Positions 42,919 through 51,485 of a stretch of DNA of 64,000 nucleotides are shown here, piece after piece (the first letter of the stretch is position 1; the number at the start of each line of letters is the position of its first letter). The position numbers were made by a program, and so were the translations under genes. The stretch comes from Gracilimonas mengyeensis (GTDB lineage Bacteria; Bacteroidota; Rhodothermia; Balneolales; Balneolaceae), in contig NZ_FXTP01000006.1 of assembly GCF_900182705.1 (NCBI RefSeq), positions 181,972-245,971 on the forward strand, written 5' to 3'. Under the pieces are notes generated by a model, which was not told the DNA's origin, made no database searches, and worked only from the letters and a program-made list of their open reading frames with translations.

Positions 42919-44391
42919 ATGAAAAGGAGACAGTTTTTAAAAAGTGTAGGCCTTGGAACCGGGGTTTTGGCCATTTCGCCCTGGTTGACTTCCTGCGTTT
43001 CTTTTACGGATTCAGTTTCGGTTGGAAAATTTATAAATAAACTTCCGCTTCCGGGAGAAATCAATAACACCTCCTTCGAGTTAACGGCCTCACCGGCTGA
43101 TATTGAACTGTCTGATGATATCACCCTGGCAGGCTTCCAATTCAATGGCAGTGTGCCGGGGCCCACCATCCGTCAAACTAAAGGCAGTGAAGTCGATATT
43201 CAGTTTAATAATGGCATTGGACAAGACAGCATCATTCACTGGCACGGACTGATTGTGCCTCCCGAGATGGACGGTCACCCAAAAGATGTAATTGCAATCG
43301 GAAGCTATGACTACCGGTTTAGCCTGAACCAGCGCACGGGCACCTATTGGTATCATCCACATCCTCACCGAATTACCGGAGAGCAAGTCTACCGGGGATT
43401 GGCCGGTTTTTTCATTATTGAAGATGAGGAGGAAAAAGCTCTTAACTTGCCCCGGGGAAAGTACGAACTCCCACTTCTTATACAAGACCGGAAAGTGAAC
43501 GATAATGGTCAGGTTGTGTATGATCCTTCTATGCCCGAGCGAATGATGACGGGGTTTTTGGGAGATACGATTTTAGTGAATGGTGTGCCGGCTCCTTTTC
43601 ACGAAGTGGAAGCGGGCACCTATCGCCTGAGAATATTAAATGGATCAAATGCCCGTATTTATAATCTTGCCTTTGAACATGACTTGCCGTTTACGGTGAT
43701 AGGTACCGATGGCGGTTTATTACCAGAAGCGATTGAAACAGATGAGCTACTGATGGCTCCCGGCGAACGGGCCGATTTGCTGGTCGACTTTTCTAAGGTA
43801 AAAAATCAGAATCGTGTTCAGCTTGTGAGCAAGCCTTTTGATGTACCCGGTGGAGGCGGTATGATGGGCGGCATGCAAAATATGATGGGAAGTGATGCGC
43901 CTGAACAAGGGGGCGGTTTTTCTCTGATGGAGTTCAGGATTGACGGGGCATCCAGTTCCAAATCGGTTGACTTGCCGAATAAACTTTCGGAATCCACCTT
44001 TCCTAAAGAAGCTGATGCAAATCGTTCGCGTCCCATTCGATTGGCTATGGAAATGATGACCGGCCACACCATCAACGGACGTCAGTTTGAGATGGAGCGG
44101 GTGGATGAACGGGTGCCTCAGGGAGATACAGAGATTTGGGAATTCATCAACAACTCGAATGTGCCTCATCCCATGCATGTACACGCGGTTCAGTTTAAAG
44201 TATTGGACCGAAGCGGGGCGAGAGGTTTAATTCCTACTGAAACGGGATGGAAAGACACCGTGCTGGTTATGCCCGGAGAAACTGTGCGTGTGATCATGAA
44301 GTTCGATGCAGAAAAAGGGATGTATGTGTTTCATTGCCACAACCTGGAGCACGAAGATAATGGGATGATGGCTAATCTTGAGATTATTTAA
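42919..44391 (+). CDS. Tat-exported multicopper oxidase (CueO/CopA-like)
   Basis: A 490-residue oxidase. The N-terminus has a twin-arginine motif (KRRQFLKS) and a possible lipobox LTSC (Cys26), so it may be a Tat lipoprotein. Copper sites: HWHGL (His107, His109), WYHPHPH (His146, His148), HPMHVH near residue 410, and HCHNLEHEDNGM with type-1 ligands Cys473, His478 and axial Met483. Short Met clusters (MMGGMQNMMG) lie near 310. These enzymes oxidise Cu(I) to less harmful Cu(II) in the periplasm. It fits the surrounding copper genes. Confidence 0.92.
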   Translation: MKRRQFLKSVGLGTGVLAISPWLTSCVSFTDSVSVGKFINKLPLPGEINNTSFELTASPADIELSDDITLAGFQFNGSVPGPTIRQTKGSEVDIQFNNGIGQDSIIHWHGLIVPPEMDGHPKDVIAIGSYDYRFSLNQRTGTYWYHPHPHRITGEQVYRGLAGFFIIEDEEEKALNLPRGKYELPLLIQDRKVNDNGQVVYDPSMPERMMTGFLGDTILVNGVPAPFHEVEAGTYRLRILNGSNARIYNLAFEHDLPFTVIGTDGGLLPEAIETDELLMAPGERADLLVDFSKVKNQNRVQLVSKPFDVPGGGGMMGGMQNMMGSDAPEQGGGFSLMEFRIDGASSSKSVDLPNKLSESTFPKEADANRSRPIRLAMEMMTGHTINGRQFEMERVDERVPQGDTEIWEFINNSNVPHPMHVHAVQFKVLDRSGARGLIPTETGWKDTVLVMPGETVRVIMKFDAEKGMYVFHCHNLEHEDNGMMANLEII

Positions 44392-44424
44392 GAAAGAATT
44401 TTCACGAATAATAAATAACAACTT

Positions 44425-45633
44425 ATGGAGACATTAATACAATCATATGGAGAATCGGCAAAAACAGCCCTGGGCTTCTTCTGGAAGTCGGGCTGGGCCT
44501 TTATCCTGGGTTATTTTGTTTCCGGGATGATCCAGGCCTTTGTGCCTAAAGGCAAACTGACTCAATACATGGGAGACGGGGATTTAAAAAGTATCTCGCT
44601 TTCCACTTTTTTTGGAGCAGCCTCATCTTCCTGTTCTTTCGCAGCCCTGGCGGCGGCACGTGCTCTTATCAAAAAAGGAGCACATTTTATAGCCGGAGTG
44701 GCCTTTATGTTTGCTTCTACCAATCTGGTGATCGAGTTGGGTATTCTCATCCTGATTTTTCTTGGCTGGCAGTTCCTGGCGGCTGAAATTATCGGTGGGT
44801 TGATATTGATTGCCATCAGTAGCGTGCTCATCAAACTAACCTATCCCAAAAGCTGGCTGGATGCGGCCCGCGAAAAAGTGGAAGACGAAGGCGGGGAGAT
44901 TGAAGAAGATTTTGACTGGAAGAAACGCATCAAAAGTAAAGAAGGCTGGCAACTGGTAGGCCATAAGTTTGTAAACGACTGGAAGATGGCCTGGGAAGAT
45001 ATACTGATTGGCTTCACCATTGCCGGTTTTGTAGCCGTGCTGGTGCCGGAATCATTCTGGTCGGCCCTGTTTTTAGCCGATGCCCAAGGTATTCCAGGAT
45101 GGCTGGTAGCGATCGAGAATGCCTTGATTGCTCCCTTTGTGGCAGCTTCCACATTTATCGGGTCCATGGGTAACATCCCGCTGGCTACCGTGCTAAATGA
45201 AAATGGCGTGCTCTTTGCAGGTATCATGGGTTTCATTTATTCCGACCTGATGGTGCCGCCGCTGGTACATATCAACGCCAAGTATTACGGCTGGCGGGTG
45301 GCTCTGTATATCGCCGGGGTGATGTTCATCAGTATTGTGATCACGGCCCTGATTCTGAACGGTTTGTTTACCCTGTTGGGCATCGTGCCGGAAAGCCAGC
45401 GCGTGGTATCCGAAATCACGCAGTTCAAAATAGATTACACCTTTTGGATGAATATCGTATTCACGGTGATTGCCGGAATCCTGGTATGGCTCAATAAAAA
45501 ATACCTGCAAGACCATGATATGAAGATGATGAAGATGGAGGGCGGCGGAAAAATCAAAAAAATCGCTGTCAGTATTTTCATACTGATAAATGTGGTGGGC
45601 CTTGGGCTGTTTGCCTATACCCAACTATTATAA
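44425..45633 (+). CDS. YraQ/DUF318-type permease
   Basis: A 402-residue membrane protein with about nine helices. The signature GAASSSCSFAALAAARALIKKGAHF lies early, with its conserved Cys, and a second half begins near EDILIGFTIAGFVAVLVPE with AASTFIGSMGNIPLATVL. This is the COG0701/DUF318 permease group, which includes the organoarsenical exporter ArsP. A basic/acidic cytoplasmic loop lies at about 140-185. Here it sits in a copper island, so it may carry a metal complex or an organic metal species; this is inference. Confidence 0.82.
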   Translation: METLIQSYGESAKTALGFFWKSGWAFILGYFVSGMIQAFVPKGKLTQYMGDGDLKSISLSTFFGAASSSCSFAALAAARALIKKGAHFIAGVAFMFASTNLVIELGILILIFLGWQFLAAEIIGGLILIAISSVLIKLTYPKSWLDAAREKVEDEGGEIEEDFDWKKRIKSKEGWQLVGHKFVNDWKMAWEDILIGFTIAGFVAVLVPESFWSALFLADAQGIPGWLVAIENALIAPFVAASTFIGSMGNIPLATVLNENGVLFAGIMGFIYSDLMVPPLVHINAKYYGWRVALYIAGVMFISIVITALILNGLFTLLGIVPESQRVVSEITQFKIDYTFWMNIVFTVIAGILVWLNKKYLQDHDMKMMKMEGGGKIKKIAVSIFILINVVGLGLFAYTQLL

Positions 45634-45649
45634 CCTAAACCTATTTATT

Positions 45650-46717
45650 ATGGAATTTCTTCTACCTGAATGGGCTCCCAATATTCACCCAATGCTGGTA
45701 CATTTTCCCATTGCCCTGTTGCTGATAGCCGCTGTGGGAAGCCTGGCATCATTTTTTGTGCCTGATAAATGGTGGGATGAACAAAAAAATACGGTATTGT
45801 ATGTGCTTGGAGCACTCTCAGCCATCGTGGTGTATTACACGGGGCAGGCTGCCGCCGATTCGGTATTCCTGGAGGCCGGGGCTCAATCCGTATTGAGTGA
45901 ACATGCAGGATGGGCAGAGTACACCCTCTGGTTTTTTGTGCTGTATGCAATTCTGCGGGGAGTATTCCATTGGTTCGGGTTGATGAAAAAAATCAGCTTT
46001 AAAATCGTAGCATTTATCACGGTACTTCCGGGTTTGTTCATGCTCTATGAAACCGCTGAATATGGCGGGAAGATGGTGTTTGGATATGGAGTGGGAACCG
46101 GGCAGCTGGTTCAGCAAGACACAGAGTCTGCCCCGGCCGCGGATAGCCTGAAGGGAGCTTCCTCTTCCTTCATCCAAAAAGAAAACGGATGGAATTGGGA
46201 CATCACGGAAAGGTCGGTGGGTGATTTGATCGCAAATTTCAGGTGGATTGAAGGCTCTGTGCAGGGTTTAAATCCCCAAATTGTAAGCGGTGAGGAATCT
46301 TTTCTAAGGTTAAATGCCAGCGGTGAAACCTCTTTCTTTGTTACCAACTCAGATTATCAAAATGTGCAGATTGATTATTACCTGAACCTGGATGATTTCT
46401 CAGGTGAAATAGAACTGGTGCATCATGTGCAGGATGCGCGTAATTACGATTTCGTATCGCTGAATTCGGATGGAACCATTCGTCAGGGCAGAATGCAAAA
46501 TGGAGAAACCACCATTTTCGAAGAAGGAACGTTTGACCCGGAAGGCAGGCTGTTCGTCCGCGTGGTGGCTGATGGAACGCACTTTCGCGGATATGTGAAC
46601 CGGGAGATGAAAGTGCATGGTCACGGGGATGCGCCCCAAAGCGGGGCGGCAGGGATGAAGTTGAATGGCAACGGTGCCGTGTTGATATCCCAAATCGAAT
46701 TGACGCAATTAAACTAA
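45650..46717 (+). CDS. DUF2231 membrane protein with C-terminal beta domain
   Basis: A 355-residue protein from ATG 45650; the frame is open to 45590 but that overlaps the permease end and lacks a sense start. Residues 1-145 hold the DUF2231 pattern, NIHPMLVHFPIALLLIAAVG with a His pair, and four helices. The following part (about 165-355) is a soluble beta domain with WDITERSVGDL, IDYYLNLDDF and GYVNREMKVHGHGD, resembling concanavalin-like or DUF1080-type folds. DUF2231 may bind haem or metal through its His pair. It lies 6 bases before the ATPase gene, so the two are co-transcribed. Confidence 0.75.
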   Translation: MEFLLPEWAPNIHPMLVHFPIALLLIAAVGSLASFFVPDKWWDEQKNTVLYVLGALSAIVVYYTGQAAADSVFLEAGAQSVLSEHAGWAEYTLWFFVLYAILRGVFHWFGLMKKISFKIVAFITVLPGLFMLYETAEYGGKMVFGYGVGTGQLVQQDTESAPAADSLKGASSSFIQKENGWNWDITERSVGDLIANFRWIEGSVQGLNPQIVSGEESFLRLNASGETSFFVTNSDYQNVQIDYYLNLDDFSGEIELVHHVQDARNYDFVSLNSDGTIRQGRMQNGETTIFEEGTFDPEGRLFVRVVADGTHFRGYVNREMKVHGHGDAPQSGAAGMKLNGNGAVLISQIELTQLN

Positions 46718-46723
46718 CCAGAC

Positions 46724-48802
46724 ATGGAGTCGGCCATGGAACACAAAAATCACAATCACGACGAACACCAGAATCATAATCATGCTCATCACGATCATGA
46801 GAACCATTCGGGCCATAACGGCCATGATCATGAAGAGCACGGCGGACACTCCCATCATGAACACCACAAACAGATGGTGAAGGATTTCAAATTCCGTTTT
46901 TGGTGGGTGCTTGGGCTGACCATTCCAATTATGGCGCTGTCGCCCATGATCCAGCAGTTTTTAGGCGTAGATTGGAGCTTTACCGGTGGTAAGTGGATAT
47001 TGGCTGCCCTTTCCACGGTTGTATATTTCTTTGGCGGATGGCCTTTTCTCTCTGGACTGGCAGATGAACTCAAAAAGAAACAGCCGGGCATGATGACCCT
47101 TATCGGGCTTGCTATCTCTATTGCCTACCTGTACAGTACGGCCGTGGTGTTCGGTTTCGAGGGCGATCTGTTGTACTGGGAGTTATCAACCCTGGTGGGC
47201 ATTATGTTGCTGGGACACTGGATTGAAATGAGGTCGGTAATGAGCGCCTCGGCCGCACTCGAGCAACTTGCTGAGCTGCTGCCGGGGGAAGCTCACCTGG
47301 TGAAAGAAGACGGCTTCACGAAAGAGGTGCCGGTTGAAGAGCTTCAACAAGGGGACAAAGTGCTGATCAAACCGGGCGAAAAAATTCCGGCGGATGGGGT
47401 AGTAGTTAAAGGGAAATCGAGCGTAAATGAAGCCATGCTGACCGGCGAATCCAAGCCGGTGGATAAAGCCGAAGGCGACGAGGTGATTGGCGGCTCGGTA
47501 AATGAGAAAGGATCCATCACCATTGAAATTTCCAAGACCGGAGATGATTCTTTTCTTTCACAAGTAATGAACCTGGTGGAGGAAGCCCAGCAAAGCAAAT
47601 CGCGAACGCAGGACCTGGCCAACCGGGCCGCTTTCTGGCTGACGATTGTTGCCATCACCGCCGGACTCATTACTTTTGGTGCCTGGATTTTCTTTACCGG
47701 GCAAAGTTTTGATTTTGCGATGAACCGGACGGTAGCCGTGATGGTCATTACCTGTCCGCATGCCCTTGGGCTGGCTATACCTTTGGTGGTTTCCAGATCA
47801 ACCAGCATTGCGGCAACCAATGGGTTTTTGATTCGCGACCGGGCCGCTTTTGAGCAGGCCCGAAACCTGGATGCAGTGATCTTTGATAAAACCGGAACCC
47901 TCACGATGGGCACTTTCACCGTAACGGATATTCTAAATTTCGGGGATAATTTTTCGGACGAGGAAATCCTGAAATACGGGGCATCGCTGGAAACCAATTC
48001 AGAGCACCCGCTGGCCAAAGGCATTTTGGAGAAGGCGGAAGATACCTGGGAACCGGAGGAATTCAACTCCATCACCGGTAAGGGTATTGAAGGCAAAGTG
48101 AACGGGAAAAGCGTGAAGGTGGTAAGTCCCGGTTACGTAAAAGAACAGGAGATGGATTATCCCAAAGAGGATGTGGAAGAACTTTCATCCCAGGGAAAAA
48201 CGGTAGTCTTCGTGATCATTGAAGATGAGCTGGCCGGTGCCATTGCCCTGGGTGATGAGATCCGGGAATCCTCCAAAAATGCTATCAATGCGCTGCATGA
48301 AATGGGCATTGAGTGCATCATGTTGACCGGCGACAATCAGCAAACGGCCGATTACGTAGCCAAAGAACTGGGCATCGACCAGGTGTTTGCCGAAGTGCTG
48401 CCGGATGAAAAAGCCGACAAAGTGAAAGAAGTACAGAACCAGGGCAAACTGGTAGCCATGACTGGCGACGGCGTGAACGACGCGCCTGCCCTTGCCCAGG
48501 CCAACGTCGGCATTGCCATTGGGGCCGGCTCGGATGTGGCCGTGGAAACAGGGGATATCGTATTGGTAAAAGACAATCCCGAAGATGTAACTGCGCTGGT
48601 TAAACTATCCAGAGCCACCTACCGGAAGATGGTGCAAAACCTGTGGTGGGCCTCCGGCTATAATATTGGGGCCATCCCGCTGGCTGCCGGCGCATTGTAT
48701 GTTTGGGGTGTGATATTGAGTCCGGCCGTGGGCGCTATTCTGATGTCTCTGAGTACAGTAATCGTTGCCATTAATGCACGGTTTTTGAAAATGGAAGATT
48801 AA
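46724..48802 (+). CDS. copB: P1B-type copper ATPase with CPH motif (CopB-like)
   Basis: A 692-residue ATPase with a strongly His-rich N-terminus (19 His in the first 50 residues) instead of HMA domains. It has eight predicted helices, the actuator TGES (TGESKPV at 240-246), the membrane metal motif CPH (344-346), the phosphorylation site DKTGT (Asp388), and the hinge GDGVND. The CPH motif and His tail define the P1B-3 group, which exports Cu(II), Cu(I) or Ag. It would move metal from cytoplasm to periplasm, where the oxidase and Cus pump act. A second start at Met5 is possible. Confidence 0.93.
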   Translation: MESAMEHKNHNHDEHQNHNHAHHDHENHSGHNGHDHEEHGGHSHHEHHKQMVKDFKFRFWWVLGLTIPIMALSPMIQQFLGVDWSFTGGKWILAALSTVVYFFGGWPFLSGLADELKKKQPGMMTLIGLAISIAYLYSTAVVFGFEGDLLYWELSTLVGIMLLGHWIEMRSVMSASAALEQLAELLPGEAHLVKEDGFTKEVPVEELQQGDKVLIKPGEKIPADGVVVKGKSSVNEAMLTGESKPVDKAEGDEVIGGSVNEKGSITIEISKTGDDSFLSQVMNLVEEAQQSKSRTQDLANRAAFWLTIVAITAGLITFGAWIFFTGQSFDFAMNRTVAVMVITCPHALGLAIPLVVSRSTSIAATNGFLIRDRAAFEQARNLDAVIFDKTGTLTMGTFTVTDILNFGDNFSDEEILKYGASLETNSEHPLAKGILEKAEDTWEPEEFNSITGKGIEGKVNGKSVKVVSPGYVKEQEMDYPKEDVEELSSQGKTVVFVIIEDELAGAIALGDEIRESSKNAINALHEMGIECIMLTGDNQQTADYVAKELGIDQVFAEVLPDEKADKVKEVQNQGKLVAMTGDGVNDAPALAQANVGIAIGAGSDVAVETGDIVLVKDNPEDVTALVKLSRATYRKMVQNLWWASGYNIGAIPLAAGALYVWGVILSPAVGAILMSLSTVIVAINARFLKMED

Positions 48803-48805
48803 TTA

Positions 48806-48858
48806 GAACCGGAGGTTCCGGCAGGCATTCCGCAGCAGAGCAGCGGAACGAGTTTCAA
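48806..48858 (+). repeat. 53-bp two-hairpin repeat, right copy
   Basis: Same layout as 34337-34389 (GAACC-GGA-GGTTC, then TTCCGC...GCGGAA), starting 4 bases after the ATPase stop. Four of 53 positions differ. Followed by GAACATTGAA-type units. Confidence 0.75.
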
Positions 48859-49104
48859 GGAACATTGAATCTCGAACATTGAATGTATTTGTATACATGG
48901 CTCAAAAGACCTAAATGGTTATTCCTGCGAAGGCAGGAATCTATTTTTTCCCAGTACATCACTAGGTGAAACCTACAAAGCAATTAGATTTCGGGCATGC
49001 GCCACGAAATGACTACAAGACTTTAACCAGTATAGCGGTCTATGAACCGAATTCAGGAATAAATACAATTTTTCACTTTTAACTTTTCACCTTTAACAAA
49101 CAAC
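48859..49104. repeat. Repeat-bearing gap before the free DUF3347 gene
   Basis: Holds GAACATTGAATCTCGAACATTGAATG (48862-48887), copy 2 of the composite hairpin repeat (48915-49015; hairpin TTCCTGC-GAAG-GCAGGAA), and an iterated TTTTCACTTTTAAC tract (49068-49100). No gene. Confidence 0.5.
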
Positions 49105-49659
49105 ATGAAAACAATACTCACACTTACCCTATTAAGCTTGATCAGCTTCTCTGCCACAGCCCAACATGAGCATCAAGGAGATCACCAAAATCATCAACAA
49201 GCAGAAATGCAGGAAGCACACCGGCATACGCAGCATTTGGATACGCTTATCCATCATTACATGGATGCGAAGAATGCGTTGGTGCAGGATGATTTTGAGT
49301 CGGCGAAAGCTTCCATGCAAGCTTTTGCTGATGAAGTGCACAGCAGCAGTGAAATGAATCAGCATGAAGAACATGCGGAAAAACATGAAAAGCATCACTC
49401 TAACATGGTAGTTGCGGTAGAGGAAGCTTCGGCTGCAGAGAACATTGAGGAGTTGCGAGCAGCTTTCCAAAAGGTATCTAAAGAATTGATTACGGCTGTA
49501 GAAAATCAGGGCTATGATGGTACTTTATACAAACAATATTGCCCGATGTATGAAGGCGGAAGTAACTGGTTGAGTAAAAAGGAGGAGGTTGAAAATCCGT
49601 TTTACGGGCAGGCTATGCATAGCTGTGGAGATGCAGTAGAAGAAATAAGCCAGCCATAG
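49105..49659 (+). CDS. Exported DUF3347 protein
   Basis: A 184-residue protein with a signal peptide (cleavage near SATAQ), a His-rich linker (HEHQGDHQNHQQ, then HRHTQHLD) and a DUF3347 domain. The domain end LYKQYCPMYEGGSNWL, NPFYG and HSCGD is nearly the same as the C-terminus of the CusB-type adaptor at 39848-41593. DUF3347 proteins are usually met with copper efflux genes, and the Cys/Met/His content suits metal binding. The free and fused copies likely share ancestry and may exchange metal. Confidence 0.85.
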   Translation: MKTILTLTLLSLISFSATAQHEHQGDHQNHQQAEMQEAHRHTQHLDTLIHHYMDAKNALVQDDFESAKASMQAFADEVHSSSEMNQHEEHAEKHEKHHSNMVVAVEEASAAENIEELRAAFQKVSKELITAVENQGYDGTLYKQYCPMYEGGSNWLSKKEEVENPFYGQAMHSCGDAVEEISQP

Positions 49660-49736
49660 TTTTTCCGATTGGATTTGGTAGAAACAAATGGAATGCTGAA
49701 GTTCAACATTCTCTCAGATAAATAAATTTAAAGGAA

Positions 49737-50138
49737 ATGAAGATAGAGCACTTTGCAATTAACGTGGAAGAACCGCTGGCTATGGCCGACTGGTATAAAA
49801 AACATATGGGGCTGAATATTGAAAAACAACAGAATGAAGCGCCTTTTATGACTTTTCTGGCCGATAAAAGCGGCCGGGTGATGCTGGAAATCTATAAAAA
49901 TCCCGCCGATCAAGTGCCGGACTACAAAAACATGGATCCGCTGATTGTGCATATTGCTTATGTTTCTGAAGATCCAACAAAAGATAGAGAGCGGTTAGAG
50001 GAAGCCGGAGCTTCGGTAGTCAGTGATGAACACCTCGAAGATGGTTCTCACCTGGTGATGATGCGCGATCCCTGGGGCGTATGCATTCAGCTTTGTAAGC
50101 GTGGTACGCCTATGCTTGCGAAGCAGGAAAGAAGGTAA
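49737..50138 (+). CDS. VOC family protein (single domain)
   Basis: A 133-residue single-module VOC protein: MKIEHFAINVEEPLAMADWYKKHMGLN at the start, SGRVMLEIYKN, LIVHIAYVSEDP and a C-terminal MRDPWGVCIQLCKR. Candidate metal ligands are His5, the Glu in MLEIY, His in VHIAY and the Gln in IQLC. Clear fold, unknown substrate. It follows the metal island in the same direction but has no evident link to it. Confidence 0.82.
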   Translation: MKIEHFAINVEEPLAMADWYKKHMGLNIEKQQNEAPFMTFLADKSGRVMLEIYKNPADQVPDYKNMDPLIVHIAYVSEDPTKDRERLEEAGASVVSDEHLEDGSHLVMMRDPWGVCIQLCKRGTPMLAKQERR

Positions 50139-50228
50139 GCAGGCCGTTTTTTAATAGAGGCTACGGGTAGATTTTAGGGCAAAGTCTGTCGGCGGCCGAA
50201 TCTTACAACTCAACCTATAGGTAATAGC

Positions 50229-51470
50229 ATGAACCGCTTTAATCCAATAAACCCGAAGAAATATTTAGGCAGCTTCACGTTCATGCTGAGTTTTATGTTT
50301 TTGTCGATTGTTTGGACTTCGATCGTTTCAGCCCAAAGCTACCAACTAACGGTCTCGGCGGGTGAATTTGACCGTCAGGAAACGGTGGTGTCGTTTGAAG
50401 CTCCCAAAGGTTTGGCAGCCGGCGTATACGAAATGTCCGGTGAATCGGGTGAATCCATGCCCCTTCAGGTTGATGATAGCGGTCGTGGATGGTTCATCCT
50501 GAAAAACCTGTCTCCAGGGAATATGAAAACATTCAAATTTTCAGCTGAACCGGTTGCGATTGAAGGCAAAGTGCAAAGTCGTACGGACGAAAATACCATC
50601 ACTTTTTTGGGGGATGATCAGGAGGTGCTGAGTTATTATTACCGGGATAACAATCCGCCTGCCGCATTGGACCAACGCTATAAACGGGGCGGGTATATAC
50701 ATCCGGTATATTCGCCAAATGGGGTTCGGCTTACCAATCACCTGAATACCGAGCTGCATCCGCACCACCTCGGCATTTGGTCGTCCTGGCCCAAAACAGA
50801 GTTCCAGGGTCGCCAGCCCGATTTTTGGAATGTTCATGATAACACCGGCAAGGTGGAGGCAGATTCTTTATATGAAGCTTGGCAAGGCCCCGTTCAGGGC
50901 GGATTTCGTGCAACGCATAGGTTTATAGATTTGACGACAGATACCCCGGTAGTTGCGTTGCGGGAAGAGTGGCAGGTGAGGGTGTATCCGGCATTACATA
51001 ATGGCAAATTCCTGATGTTTGATTTGATGATAACGCAGTCCGCCGATGCGGGTCAGCCGCTGATATTACCGGAATACCGCTATGGCGGTGTGGGTTTCCG
51101 AGGACATGCCGACTGGGATAATCCAGAAAATATATCATTTTTGACATCCAAAGGATTAGGCCGTGAGGGCCATGCTACCAAAGCCCGCTGGGTGCATATC
51201 GGCGGGTACAGCGATGGATCACTGGCTGGAATCACCTTTATGGATTATCCCCAAAACATCCGCCACCCCCAGCCGGTACGCATACATCCGGATATGGCCT
51301 TCTTCAACTACGCACCCGTACAGGGCGGCGACCTGGTGATTGAACCGGGCACGCCCTACAAAGTTCAATACCGCATGGTAACCTACGACGGCGAACCCAA
51401 CCCCGATGAGCTAAACCAGCTCTGGAATGATTATGCCTATCCGCCCAAAGTGACCGTAGAGCTTAAATAG
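50229..51470 (+). CDS. Exported DUF6807/PmoA-like protein
   Basis: A 413-residue exported protein with an N-terminal membrane/signal segment (cleavage near VSAQS, about residue 36). The body matches the DUF6807 (PmoA-like) family: YKRGGYIHPVYSPNGVRLTNHL, then HPHHLGIWSSWPKTEFQGRQPDFWNVH, EEWQVRVYP, YRYGGVGFRGHADWDN and GGYSDGSLAGITFMDYPQNIRHPQPVRIHPDMAFFNYAP. The family has a His-rich conserved core and often sits near carbohydrate or oxidoreductase genes; its chemistry is unknown. Despite the PmoA name it is not a methane monooxygenase subunit. Confidence 0.85.
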   Translation: MNRFNPINPKKYLGSFTFMLSFMFLSIVWTSIVSAQSYQLTVSAGEFDRQETVVSFEAPKGLAAGVYEMSGESGESMPLQVDDSGRGWFILKNLSPGNMKTFKFSAEPVAIEGKVQSRTDENTITFLGDDQEVLSYYYRDNNPPAALDQRYKRGGYIHPVYSPNGVRLTNHLNTELHPHHLGIWSSWPKTEFQGRQPDFWNVHDNTGKVEADSLYEAWQGPVQGGFRATHRFIDLTTDTPVVALREEWQVRVYPALHNGKFLMFDLMITQSADAGQPLILPEYRYGGVGFRGHADWDNPENISFLTSKGLGREGHATKARWVHIGGYSDGSLAGITFMDYPQNIRHPQPVRIHPDMAFFNYAPVQGGDLVIEPGTPYKVQYRMVTYDGEPNPDELNQLWNDYAYPPKVTVELK

Positions 51471-51485
51471 TTCGACTATATCACA

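Noticed and set aside
50229..51470. Methane monooxygenase subunit (PmoA)
   Set aside because: The family name is misleading; the protein is soluble and exported and lacks membrane helices of true PmoA.
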